The notes under the pieces were generated by a model, which did no database searches, was not told where the DNA came from, and saw only the letters and a program-made list of their open reading frames with translations. The translations under genes were made by a program, and so were the position numbers. A stretch of DNA of 51,455 nucleotides from Halieaceae bacterium UBA5085 (GTDB taxonomy: Bacteria > Pseudomonadota > Gammaproteobacteria > Pseudomonadales > Halieaceae). Below, piece by piece: positions 26,631 through 34,831 of this stretch; the first letter of the stretch is position 1; the number at the start of each line of letters is the position of its first letter. The DNA lies in contig DIAF01000045.1 in NCBI GenBank assembly GCA_002414665.1, forward strand, positions 116,907 through 168,361, written 5' to 3'.

Positions 26631-28103
26631 TCAGGTTTTCCCTGGTGCCGGCAGGCCGAAGGCCGCCCAGTCGGGCTCCGCCATACTGTCGACGAAGCGC
26701 TGGAAATTCCAGGGCCAGCTGGAGGGTATGCCCTCGGCGTCCAGGTACCAGCTTACGCAACCGCCGCGGTACCACACCGTGCGCTTGGCCGCTTCCACCC
26801 GTTCCGTCTCGAAGGCCTCCATCGCCGCCAGGCTCGGTTCCACTTCAGTACAGTCGCCGGCATCCAGTCGCGCCATCAGACGCTCAATATAGCCCCATTG
26901 GTGCTCCGCAATGTCGATCAGGGAAAAATTGCCCACGGGACCATTGGGTCCGTTCAGCATGAAAAGGTTGGGAAAGCCGGGCATGGTGACCGCCAGGTAG
27001 GCCTTGGGACGGTCATGCCAGAAGTCGGCCAGTGCTATACCGTCGCGTCCGGTGATGGCCATGGGCCGCATAAAGGCATCCGCATGGAAACCGGTAGCGA
27101 GAACAATAACATCCAGCTCATGCAGCTGGCCGTCGACGGTGCGTATACCGCTGGCTTCAATCTGCTGGATGCCGGTGCTCACCAGGCGCGACTGTGGATG
27201 CTGTATCGCCTGATAGTAATCGGGGGAGAAAACCAGGCGCTTGCACAGTGGCAGGTGGTCGGGGCGCAGCTGCTCGCGCAGCACGGGGTCAGTAACGGAC
27301 TGCTCCAAATTGTCGCGGCAGGCCTGTGCCATCGCTTTCGAGGCCTCCGAGTCGATATCGGTGATGGACTGGGTGTACGCCTCTACAGATGCCATGTACT
27401 CATCGACGTTCATGGCTTTGGCCAGCACCGCCGGGTCATGGAATGCGGCGCGTTCTTCCTCGCTGAAGCGGCCATTCTCAACCGGCATGATCCACTGCGG
27501 TGTACGCTGGTAATGCTCCAGCAGGGCGGCCTTGCCGGCCAGTGCAGACACGATCTGCACACCGGTTGAGCCGTTGCCGATAATGCCGATGCGCCTGTTC
27601 TCCAGAGGCACGCTGTGGTCCCAGCGGGCACTGTGGAAAAGCGCTCCCTGAAAATCGTCGGCGCCGGGGATATCCGGGTATTTGGGATGATGTAGAACGC
27701 CGGTGGCCGCAATCAGGATATCCGCGGTGTCTTGGAGGCCACTGGCGAATTCCAGGTGCCAGCGACCATCCCGGTAGGTGGCTTCCGTGCATTCTTCACC
27801 GAAGCGGGTCAGCTCGTTGATACCGTACTTGTGCGCCGTACGCTCAAAGTAGGCCTGGATTTCCGGCCCTGGAGGCAGGTGTCGCGTCCAGTCCGGATTG
27901 CGCTCGAAGCTGTAGGTGTAGAAGTGTGAGGGCACATCGCAGGTCAGGCCCGGATAGGTGTTTTCGCGCCAGGTGCCGCCGACCCTGTCCGCCTTTTCGT
28001 ACAGCGTCACATTCCGGTAGTTCATTTGCTGCAGGCGAATGCCCGCGAGTATCCCGGCCATACCGGCACCAAGGACGATTATGCGAGGTTGTGTTTCAGG
28101 CAT
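26631..28103 (-). CDS. Flavin-containing (Baeyer-Villiger-type) monooxygenase
   Basis: A 490-residue FAD- and NADPH-dependent monooxygenase. FAD-binding LGAGMAG (11-17), GGTWRENTYPGLTCDVPSHFYTYS (42-65), the Baeyer-Villiger fingerprint F-x-G-x3-H-x3-W at 151-161 (Phe151, Gly153, His157, Trp161), the NADPH-binding GNGSTG (176-181) and LATGFHAD near the C-terminus are all present. Likely substrates are ketones or aldehydes from terpenoid, steroid or cyclic compounds; the actual one is unknown. It is the first gene of a unit with the carboxyltransferase and divergent from an AraC regulator 126 bases away, which probably controls it. Confidence 0.88.
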   Translation of the reverse strand: MPETQPRIIVLGAGMAGILAGIRLQQMNYRNVTLYEKADRVGGTWRENTYPGLTCDVPSHFYTYSFERNPDWTRHLPPGPEIQAYFERTAHKYGINELTRFGEECTEATYRDGRWHLEFASGLQDTADILIAATGVLHHPKYPDIPGADDFQGALFHSARWDHSVPLENRRIGIIGNGSTGVQIVSALAGKAALLEHYQRTPQWIMPVENGRFSEEERAAFHDPAVLAKAMNVDEYMASVEAYTQSITDIDSEASKAMAQACRDNLEQSVTDPVLREQLRPDHLPLCKRLVFSPDYYQAIQHPQSRLVSTGIQQIEASGIRTVDGQLHELDVIVLATGFHADAFMRPMAITGRDGIALADFWHDRPKAYLAVTMPGFPNLFMLNGPNGPVGNFSLIDIAEHQWGYIERLMARLDAGDCTEVEPSLAAMEAFETERVEAAKRTVWYRGGCVSWYLDAEGIPSSWPWNFQRFVDSMAEPDWAAFGLPAPGKT

Positions 28104-28184
28104 GGAACTGTCATCCGTCGATAAAGTGTGACGTGCAGCTTACGCGATCACTGCAAGTCCCAAGGGTGCTTTATTGTCTTTAAA

Positions 28185-28194
28185 TAATGCATTA
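28185..28194. promoter_or_regulatory. AT-rich palindrome in the divergent monooxygenase/araC gap
   Basis: TAATGCATTA is a perfect 10-base palindrome in the AT-rich centre of the 126-base gap between the monooxygenase and the AraC-type gene. It could be part of either promoter or an operator; this is a positional inference only. Confidence 0.3.
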
Positions 28195-28229
28195 ATGTTA
28201 AGAGTCATGATCCCCATCCGGAAAGCGAG

Positions 28230-29303
28230 ATGAACAGGCAGCGCAGTGTCGTCCGTCGATCTGCACCATTGTCCACCTCTCAGGTGGACAATGCTGGCCT
28301 GGCCAGTGATATTTTTGCGCCGCTGGTGGCATTGCTGGCCGCCGAATTGCGCCGTGGAGGTGATACCAGTGAACGGCATCGCCCCCCAACCAACCTCATT
28401 CAGTTCACCGCCTGGTACCTGTCGACCGTGCAACGCCTCGAGCAGCGGCTGAGCGAAGCGCAGAGCCACGGGCCGATGTCCCGCAGCGAGGTCGAGTTGC
28501 AGTGCCGGTTGGCCTTGTCCGCCAGCAACCTCGAGGAGGCGATTCAGCTCTGTGCACAATTTGCGGCCCTGCTGTACCCGCGTGCCGGACGCATTGGCCT
28601 GGAACTGCACCCGGAGCACGCCACCTTTCGACTGGATTCGCTGCGCCCGCAGGTCAGCAGCGCCAGTAGCCTTGTGGATATCACCGGCTTGTTTGCCTAT
28701 CTTCAGCTCCTGCAGTGGCTGGCGGGGCGCGCCCTGCCGCTGCAGAGGGTGAGAATTGGCCCGCTACGTCGGGAGGACGTACTGCCGTTTTTACGCCTGT
28801 TCAAGGCGCCGGTGCTCGCGGGCGGGGAGGGCTACGCGCTGGAATTTCCACGCGCTGCGCTGGCAGTTCCCGTGGTCCGCACCCCCGCCGAGTTTCCCGC
28901 GTTCTTTGCCTGTTTTCCTTGCGAGGTATTCGGTCCGCGCGTGCGTGGACTGGCTGAGCAGGTCAGTGCATTGCTTGTGGCCGCCCTGCGGCAGGGTGTG
29001 TCCCTGCCCGGTCAGGTCCGCCTGGCTGAAGACCTGGGGTTGAGCCTGTCGACGTTCCGGCAGCGACTGCGGGCGGCGGGAACGGGCTATCGCCAGCTGC
29101 GGGCCGAGGCGGTACGCGCCGCGGCCTGCGATGCGCTGCGGGAGTCGGACCGCCCGGTCGTCGATATTGCCCAGCAGCTGGGCTTCGCCGATGCGGCCTC
29201 GTTCCGCCGCGCCTTCCTGCGCTGGGAGGGCGCGACGCCCGGGGCCTGGCGTGCCCGGCACAGGGGTGCCGACACGGGTGGCCTTCGCGACGACCGGGAA
29301 TAA
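28230..29303 (+). CDS. AraC family transcriptional regulator
   Basis: A 357-residue regulator. The N-terminal 230 residues resemble the arabinose-binding-like effector domain of the OruR/ArgR-like AraC subgroup (LIQFTAWYLSTVQRLEQRL, SSLVDITGLFAYLQLLQWLAG, FPCEVFGPR). The C-terminal AraC DNA-binding domain holds two helix-turn-helix units, ending VDIAQQLGFADAASFRRAFLRWEGATPGAWRA. It is divergent from the monooxygenase-carboxyltransferase unit and is its likely regulator. Starts are ambiguous: ATG 28230 gives the full length, but a GTG at 28284 is in frame, and a perfect 12-bp inverted repeat (28267-28293) lies between or across them. Confidence 0.86.
   Translation: MNRQRSVVRRSAPLSTSQVDNAGLASDIFAPLVALLAAELRRGGDTSERHRPPTNLIQFTAWYLSTVQRLEQRLSEAQSHGPMSRSEVELQCRLALSASNLEEAIQLCAQFAALLYPRAGRIGLELHPEHATFRLDSLRPQVSSASSLVDITGLFAYLQLLQWLAGRALPLQRVRIGPLRREDVLPFLRLFKAPVLAGGEGYALEFPRAALAVPVVRTPAEFPAFFACFPCEVFGPRVRGLAEQVSALLVAALRQGVSLPGQVRLAEDLGLSLSTFRQRLRAAGTGYRQLRAEAVRAAACDALRESDRPVVDIAQQLGFADAASFRRAFLRWEGATPGAWRARHRGADTGGLRDDRE
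28267..28293. repeat. Perfect 12-bp inverted repeat at the 5' end of the AraC gene
   Basis: CATTGTCCACCT (28267-28278) and AGGTGGACAATG (28282-28293) are exact complements separated by CTC. In the mRNA it would make a 12-bp hairpin with a 3-base loop; in DNA it is a 27-base dyad able to bind a dimer. It lies inside codons 13-22 of the longest reading frame, so it could be an operator for autoregulation, or the true start may be downstream. Confidence 0.75.
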
Positions 29304-29307
29304 ACCA

Positions 29308-29335
29308 TTGACCGTGTTAACAACTGCTGTATACT
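29308..29335 (+). promoter_or_regulatory. cspA-like promoter
   Basis: TTGACC (29308-29313) and TATACT (29330-29335) with a 16-base spacer make one of the clearest sigma-70 promoters in the window. Transcription from about 29342 would give a leader of roughly 145 bases before the cold-shock gene, similar to the long leader of E. coli cspA that folds differently with temperature. Apart from this leader, 29304-29486 holds no gene. Confidence 0.75.
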
Positions 29336-29486
29336 TGGTTCTGCTTGAACGTTTTACACCTATTTATGTATACCATTTCGAAGTCCGCAGTTAGTACCTC
29401 GTCCCTGTTTTCATAAGTAATTGCACTACCTCAAGCCTTACCGCCCTCACGAGGGTTAATCTCTACCTGAAATACAGGAACGCATC

Positions 29487-29687
29487 ATGGCTACCGGCAC
29501 CGTAAAATGGTTTAACGAAACTAAAGGCTTTGGCTTCATTGAGCAGGAATCCGGCCCGGACGTATTCGCGCACTTCAGCGCAATCTCCGGCTCTGGCTTC
29601 AAGACGCTGATCGAAGGTCAGAAAGTCGAGTTCAACATCACTCAGGGTCAAAAAGGCCCGCAGGCAGAAAACATCGTCGTCGTCTAA
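29487..29687 (+). CDS. cspA: Cold-shock protein (CspA family)
   Basis: A 66-residue single cold-shock domain that binds single-stranded RNA and DNA and melts mRNA structure. RNP1 is KGFGFIEQ, RNP2 is DVFAHFSAI, and TGTVKWFNETKGFGF opens the domain as in all CspA proteins. It is a stand-alone gene with its own promoter, a long leader and a strong terminator. Whether it is cold-induced or constitutive (CspE/CspC-like) cannot be decided from the protein; the symbol is used in the family sense. Confidence 0.94.
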   Translation: MATGTVKWFNETKGFGFIEQESGPDVFAHFSAISGSGFKTLIEGQKVEFNITQGQKGPQAENIVVV

Positions 29688-29706
29688 CGTCGACAATGTT
29701 CTGCAG

Positions 29707-29739
29707 AAAACCCGCGCCGGCAACGTCGCGGGTTTTTTT
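29707..29739 (+). terminator. Intrinsic terminator of cspA
   Basis: AAAACCCGCG (29707-29716) pairs perfectly with CGCGGGTTTT (29727-29736), a 10-bp stem and 10-base loop, running into a tract of seven T bases (29733-29739). Textbook Rho-independent terminator 20 bases after the cspA stop. Confidence 0.92.
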
Positions 29740-29844
29740 GTCGCTGAAAACGGCAACGTCGGTTCAAATTCTGCGCACAGGGCGTTTGCCCGCCTGCCGT
29801 TCAGGCTCTATCGTGAGGCCCGGCTAACGCAAAGGGACTACAGT

Positions 29845-31755
29845 GTGTTGCACATCCATATCGCGCGTCGTGTTGTAAAGAGTTTGGCCGTGGTGGGCCT
29901 GCTTGGGCTCAGTCCACAGCTTCTCGCTCTGCAGCCCGGCGAGGGCTGCGACCATTTCACGCCCGAGAAGCGGCCATTTTTTGGTGACCTGCATGTGCAC
30001 ACCCGCTACTCGCTGGATGCCAGCACGCAGGGAACGCAGACCACGCCCGCCGAAGCCTACCAGTTTGCCCGGGGCGAGCGCATTGGCGTGCAACCCTGGA
30101 ATGCAGACGGCACCGCGCAGCGTTCCCTGCAACTGGCGCGGCCACTGGATTTTGCCATGGTTTCTGATCACGCGGAGCTGATCGGTGAAGTAGAGATGTG
30201 TAATAACCCGGACGTTAGCGGCCATAACAGCTGGCAGTGCCGCTTCTACCGTGCGTGGCCGCGCGGCGCGTTCTATCTGTTCAATTACATGGCGGCCATG
30301 CGTGCCTCTCATCTGGGTCTCTGCGGCGAGGATGGCGAACGGTGTCGCAACGCCGCTCTGGCACCGTGGCAGGAGATACGGGACGCAGCAGAGAGATACA
30401 ATGACCGCAGCAGCGCCTGCGCCTTTACCACATTCATTGGTTACGAGTGGACCGGTGTGGCCGCGTCGACCGGCGGCAATCTGCACCGCAATGTGGTATT
30501 TCGCAGTGGCGAGGTGCCCGAGCTGCCGGCAAGCTACATCGATACCCCCGGGGAAACTCTGCTCTGGGACGCGCTGGAAACCGAGTGCAACGACAGCGGT
30601 AGCGGCTGTGAGGCGCTGGTGATTCCGCACAACTCCAATCTCAGCGCGGGCCAGATGTTCGCGTTGCAGCGCCCTGACGGCAGTCCGCTGGACGCTGACT
30701 ACGCAGCGCAGCGTCAGCGAATGGAACCGCTGGTGGAAATCATGCAGCACAAGGGCGCGTCCGAGTGTTTTTATGCCCCCGGAGTCACCCGTGATGAGTT
30801 GTGTGCATTCGAGCAATTGCCGCGGGACAACATCGCGCGCTTCAACACGCCGCCGCAGCCCGATACCGGGTTTCTGCGCGATACCTGGCAGCAGGGCCTG
30901 TCGCAGCAGGAACGGCTTGGGGTCAATCCTTTCCGTTTCGGTGTGATTGCGAGCACGGATACCCACCTCGGCGCTCCCGGTGCAGTCTCCGAAGGGCGTT
31001 TTCTGGGGCACGGAGGAGATGGTGTACCTGCCCTCAAAGCAGTCCCTCCCGGGCTGCCCGATAAACTTGAATACAACCCGGGTGGTTTGGCGGTGGTTTG
31101 GGCAGAGCAGAACACCCGGGACGCGCTGTTTGCCGCCATGCAACGTCGTGAGGCCTACGGCACCAGCGGTCCACGTATCGTCAGCCGCCTGTTCGCGGGC
31201 TTCGATCTGCAGCCGGAGCTCTGCGCCGCGCCCGATATGGCGGCGCAGGCATATGCACAGGGGGTGCCGATGGGTTCCGAGCTTGGGCCCGCGCCGGTCG
31301 GAGCCGGCTTGACGCTGTTACTGGCAGCGCAGCAGGATGCGGGTGTGGCTTCGCAACCGGGCTTGCCCCTGCAGAAGATTCAGGTAGTGAAGGGCTGGCT
31401 TGACGCCGCGGGTGAGCGTCACGAGCAGGTATACGATGTTGCGGGTGACGCTGAACCACGCGGCAGCGTTGACACGCGCAGCTGTGCCACCACGGGTACC
31501 GGCCACGCGAGTTTGTGCACGGTCTGGCGCGACCCGGATTTCGACCCGGGCCAGCACGCCTTTTATTACAGCCGGGTGATTGAGAATCCCAGCTGTCGCT
31601 GGAGCCAGCGCCTGTGTATTGCCGGTGGGGTCGATTGCAGCCGCCCCGAGACCATTGGCGAGGGTTTCGAAGGATGCTGCGCTGCGGAACACCGGCCGGT
31701 GGTCCAGGAGCGTGCCTGGAGCTCGCCTGTCTGGTATCAGCCCGCCACGCTGTGA
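29845..31755 (+). CDS. DUF3604 family secreted protein
   Basis: A 636-residue protein with an N-terminal signal peptide (about 1-28, LAVVGLLGLSPQLLA). It has the DUF3604 pattern: RPFFGDLHVHTRYSLDA near residue 46, which resembles the HxH metal motif of PHP-type phosphoesterases, LDFAMVSDHAELIGE near 108, FIGYEWTG, VIPHNSNLS, FGVIASTDTHLGAPG, and CxxxDP-FYYSRVIENPSCRW near the end. The His/Asp pattern suggests a periplasmic metallohydrolase, but the family has no settled function. The start is GTG 29845, 7 bases after AAGGGA. Several Cys pairs suit a periplasmic protein. It is followed by the SLC13 transporter after 104 bases. Confidence 0.85.
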   Translation: MLHIHIARRVVKSLAVVGLLGLSPQLLALQPGEGCDHFTPEKRPFFGDLHVHTRYSLDASTQGTQTTPAEAYQFARGERIGVQPWNADGTAQRSLQLARPLDFAMVSDHAELIGEVEMCNNPDVSGHNSWQCRFYRAWPRGAFYLFNYMAAMRASHLGLCGEDGERCRNAALAPWQEIRDAAERYNDRSSACAFTTFIGYEWTGVAASTGGNLHRNVVFRSGEVPELPASYIDTPGETLLWDALETECNDSGSGCEALVIPHNSNLSAGQMFALQRPDGSPLDADYAAQRQRMEPLVEIMQHKGASECFYAPGVTRDELCAFEQLPRDNIARFNTPPQPDTGFLRDTWQQGLSQQERLGVNPFRFGVIASTDTHLGAPGAVSEGRFLGHGGDGVPALKAVPPGLPDKLEYNPGGLAVVWAEQNTRDALFAAMQRREAYGTSGPRIVSRLFAGFDLQPELCAAPDMAAQAYAQGVPMGSELGPAPVGAGLTLLLAAQQDAGVASQPGLPLQKIQVVKGWLDAAGERHEQVYDVAGDAEPRGSVDTRSCATTGTGHASLCTVWRDPDFDPGQHAFYYSRVIENPSCRWSQRLCIAGGVDCSRPETIGEGFEGCCAAEHRPVVQERAWSSPVWYQPATL

Positions 31756-31859
31756 GCCGGCCGTCGCTGCGTGGGTTGAAAAGGCGTGGGCCTGTTCCCC
31801 GGCCCGCCGAGCACGTATGCTTGTGCGCCGGAGAGGCCGCGGTGGTTGGATACGCCTGA

Positions 31860-33584
31860 ATGATTGACCAGATTCTTATCTCACTGCTGTTTTTCGGGCT
31901 GCTGGCCGGTTTGATATTTTCCAGCTGGGCAGCTTCCAAGATTTTTGTCGGCGCAATGCTCGCAGCTTATTTTCTCGGCCTTGTCGAGACCTCGCAAATG
32001 CTGGAGAAAGCCACCAACACCGGTCTGGTGACCTTGATTCTCCTGTTGCTGGTCTCCATTGGTCTGGAGAAACTGTCCTGGCTGAATCACCTCTCGGGTC
32101 GCTTGATTTCACCCAGCTACACGCTGAGCCTGTTGCGCCTGGGAGGCGTCACGGCCCTGTTCTCCGCTTTCGTCAACAACACCGCGGTAGTGGCAACGCT
32201 CACCACCACAGTGCGGGCCAATCGTCATCACCCCGCGTCGCGGCTGCTGATACCCCTGTCATATGCTGCCATTCTGGGTGGCACCATGACGCTGATCGGC
32301 ACCTCGACCAATTTGATCGTGAGCAGCTTTCTGGAGGATGCTACCGGCTCGGGGCTGGCGTTTTTCGACTTCCTGCCGGTTGGTGCCGCCGCCGTCCTGG
32401 CCGGTCTTCTTGCCCTGGTCTTCGCTGCACGTTTGCTGCCCCGTAGCAGCAGTCATCCGGTGCAGGTGGCGGAATACGTGATTGAGGCTGAGGTGGCGGC
32501 ACAGTCCAGCCTGATTGGCAGGACCATCGCAGAGAACGGCCTGCGCGAGCTCGACGCGTTGTTCCTGGTGGAGATTGTGCGGGCAGAGCACCTGATTTCG
32601 CCGGTGGCACCCACCGAGTTCATTGAGGCAGGAGACAAGCTGATTTTCTCGGGTGATATCACCCAGCTCAACGTCCTCGACCGCTTCGAGGGCTTGCATC
32701 TGTTTGCGGTGGAAGAGGGGCTGCTGCGGGAGAACATGGTGGAAGTGATCGTCATGCCCAACGCCGCCATTGAGGGCAAGACGATCAAGGAGTCGGGGTT
32801 CCGCTCGTTGTTCGATGCCGCGGTGGTCGGGATGCGCCGTGGCGGCAAACGGCTGTCGGGAAAACTGGGGAACATTAGCATCGCAGCGGGCGACATTCTG
32901 ATGCTCGCCACCGGCCCGGATTTCAATGAGCGCAAGAATCTCGACAAGAACTTCGTCGTCGTGGATGAAGCCGTCGGCGGCTCCAAAATTACACCACTGC
33001 AGAACCTGTTCGTGACGCTGCTGCTGGCCGCAGTGGTGCTGCTGTCTGCGCTGGAGGTCTTGCCGCTGATAAAGGGTCTGACGCTGCTGCTGGTCTGCAT
33101 GCTGGGCATGCGACTGGTGCGGGGCTCAGAGCTGCGTCGGCGGTTCCCCTTCGAGATCTGGCTGATTATCACCTCGGCGTTAACCCTGTCTCAGGCCCTC
33201 ACCAATTCCGGCCTGGTGACGCTGCTCGCCGCCAGCTTGCAGAGTGAACTGATTGCCCTTGGGCCGTGGCTGGCGATGGCCTGCATGTATGCCGGCGCCC
33301 TCCTGCTGACCGAGGTGATGACGAACAACGCGGCCGCCGCGCTGAGTTTCCCCATCGCCTTTGGTATCGCGGAGAGTCTGGGGGTCAGCCCCATGCCGTT
33401 TGTGATGGCCGTGGCGTACGGGGCCAGTGCCAGCTTTCTGACCCCGTACGGTTACACCACGAACCTGATGGTGCAGAACCTCGGCGGTTATACCCTGCGC
33501 GACTACTGTCGCAGTGGCCTGCCGGTGTCGCTGGCCTACTCGGCCACCGTGATCTGGCTGCTGCCCCGGGTATTTCCCTTCTAG
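31860..33584 (+). CDS. SLC13 (DASS) family transporter with two RCK_C domains
   Basis: A 574-residue inner-membrane transporter. Two membrane halves each carry the family signature: FSAFVNNTAVVATL with GTSTNLIVSS in the first, VMTNNAAAAL with PYGYTTNLMV in the second. Between them, residues about 210-380 form two cytoplasmic TrkA-C (RCK_C) domains (EAEVAAQSSLIGRTIAENGL; VEVIVMPNAAIEGKTIKESGF). Such proteins move sulfate or dicarboxylates with Na+; which one is not deducible. The preceding 104-base gap shows no clear promoter, so cotranscription with the DUF3604 gene is possible. Confidence 0.88.
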   Translation: MIDQILISLLFFGLLAGLIFSSWAASKIFVGAMLAAYFLGLVETSQMLEKATNTGLVTLILLLLVSIGLEKLSWLNHLSGRLISPSYTLSLLRLGGVTALFSAFVNNTAVVATLTTTVRANRHHPASRLLIPLSYAAILGGTMTLIGTSTNLIVSSFLEDATGSGLAFFDFLPVGAAAVLAGLLALVFAARLLPRSSSHPVQVAEYVIEAEVAAQSSLIGRTIAENGLRELDALFLVEIVRAEHLISPVAPTEFIEAGDKLIFSGDITQLNVLDRFEGLHLFAVEEGLLRENMVEVIVMPNAAIEGKTIKESGFRSLFDAAVVGMRRGGKRLSGKLGNISIAAGDILMLATGPDFNERKNLDKNFVVVDEAVGGSKITPLQNLFVTLLLAAVVLLSALEVLPLIKGLTLLLVCMLGMRLVRGSELRRRFPFEIWLIITSALTLSQALTNSGLVTLLAASLQSELIALGPWLAMACMYAGALLLTEVMTNNAAAALSFPIAFGIAESLGVSPMPFVMAVAYGASASFLTPYGYTTNLMVQNLGGYTLRDYCRSGLPVSLAYSATVIWLLPRVFPF

Positions 33585-33589
33585 CGCTA

Positions 33590-34594
33590 TCAGGCGCCGG
33601 GTCGCCAGCTGTCAGTGGTGTAGAACTGCGAGTACCACTTGCGGAATTTGGCGAAGGGGCCATCGTTGTCACACAGCATGGGCTTCTCGAAGTACTGCTT
33701 TTGGCGCCAGATGATTCTGTCTTCTTCCATCTGCTTGCAGATGTCCTTGACGATGGCGTCCGCCACGCCACCGGTCTGCTCCTTGCCGTCCACCTTTTTC
33801 TGGATGAAGGCGTAGAAGGCGCGGCTGTTCTCCTGGTCCACCGGCGTCAGGTTGGCCATCAGGACGGTGTCGCAGATGCCGCTGAAACGTACCGTGGCCT
33901 GGCCCGGGCCGTTGTTGCTGTTTTCGATAATGCCTGTGATCTCGCCGCGCGGTGTGGCCATCTTGCTCACCAGCTTGCCGGCACGTCGCACACCATCGAA
34001 GGTCATGAATTCAGGCGTGGGAATGTTCTGGGTGCCGTGCACGTACAGGAAGTGCGCGGAATCCACTGCGTTCTCGCCGATCTCCTGCATGTGGGTCGCG
34101 ATATCCCAGGTGTGTATTTTGAAGCTCCCCCACGCTTCGTTGTCCGCTGACGCCTCTTCAACCCGTTCCGGTTCAAAGGAGGGCGCTTCACCTTCCGGGT
34201 GATACCAGACATAGATCACCTGGTTCATTTCGCGCACATGCCAGGGGCGGATGACCTGCTCGCCGCGGGCAATTTTTGGCGGCAGGTTGTTGGCATAGGG
34301 GACGTCTGTACACTGGCCTTCACCGTTATAGGCCCAGCCGTGGAACGGGCAGATGATGGAATCGCCGCGCACTTCTGACCCGCCGCCAGCCTGGCCGCGA
34401 ATACCGTATCCCAGGTGGGCGCCCATATGCGGGCAGTAGGCGTCCAGCACTTTCGCCTCACCGCTTTCCGTGCGGAACAGCACAAGATCGGTGTCGAAAT
34501 AGCGCAGGGGCATCGAGGTGGCGGTGGCCAACTCGTGGGAGTAGGCGACCTGGAACCAGCCCAGGGGCATCGGCATCGGAATACGGTGGCTCAT
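33590..34594 (-). CDS. Rieske non-heme iron oxygenase, KshA-like
   Basis: A 334-residue terminal oxygenase. The Rieske cluster ligands are Cys54/His56 (CPHMGAH) and Cys82/His85 (CPFHGW). The mononuclear iron site is in GENAVDSAHFLYVHG: Asn175, Asp178, His181, His186; the third ligand is expected in the MEEDRIIW stretch. The C-terminal LCDNDGPFAKFRKWYSQFY resembles 3-ketosteroid 9-alpha-hydroxylase (KshA) and related steroid oxygenases. There are 25 residues between His56 and Cys82, longer than usual, with a GGGSE loop. No reductase gene is adjacent. Start at ATG 34594 behind AGGAGACT. Convergent with the SLC13 gene, divergent from an SDR. Confidence 0.87.
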   Translation of the reverse strand: MSHRIPMPMPLGWFQVAYSHELATATSMPLRYFDTDLVLFRTESGEAKVLDAYCPHMGAHLGYGIRGQAGGGSEVRGDSIICPFHGWAYNGEGQCTDVPYANNLPPKIARGEQVIRPWHVREMNQVIYVWYHPEGEAPSFEPERVEEASADNEAWGSFKIHTWDIATHMQEIGENAVDSAHFLYVHGTQNIPTPEFMTFDGVRRAGKLVSKMATPRGEITGIIENSNNGPGQATVRFSGICDTVLMANLTPVDQENSRAFYAFIQKKVDGKEQTGGVADAIVKDICKQMEEDRIIWRQKQYFEKPMLCDNDGPFAKFRKWYSQFYTTDSWRPGA

Positions 34595-34691
34595 GAATAG
34601 TCTCCTCGGGAGCGTCTGTTGGCAGGGTGCAGCCACTCTACGGCAGGCACGAGCGGATTGGTATGACTTGCAAATTTCCGACGAAACGTTA

Positions 34692-34714
34692 CCGGGGTAA
34701 ATAATTATACCCGG
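34692..34714. promoter_or_regulatory. Imperfect dyad over a -10 element upstream of the Rieske gene
   Basis: CCGGGGTA and TACCCGG face each other across an AT-rich centre, and that centre reads TATAAT (34709-34704) on the - strand, a perfect -10 hexamer about 110 bases before the Rieske ATG. A -35 at proper distance is not obvious. A repressor bound here would cover the promoter; the regulator is unknown. Confidence 0.4.
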
Positions 34715-34768
34715 CTCGCTATTCGCAATTCAGCCGGTCTGCGCCGCAGGTTCACAGGGCGCCTCTGG

Positions 34769-34798
34769 TTGACCGGCAGGCCTCTGGCTGCCTAAGCT
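34769..34798 (+). promoter_or_regulatory. Candidate promoter of the SDR-SnoaL-OYE unit
   Basis: TTGACC (34769-34774) and TAAGCT (34793-34798) with an 18-base spacer lie 34 bases ahead of the SDR start. The -35 is good, the -10 weak. The rest of the 237-base divergent gap (34595-34831) holds the dyad at 34692 and nothing else I recognise. Confidence 0.4.
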
Positions 34799-34831
34799 GG
34801 CGCACGCTCATCTTACGCTTGGGGAACAGCT

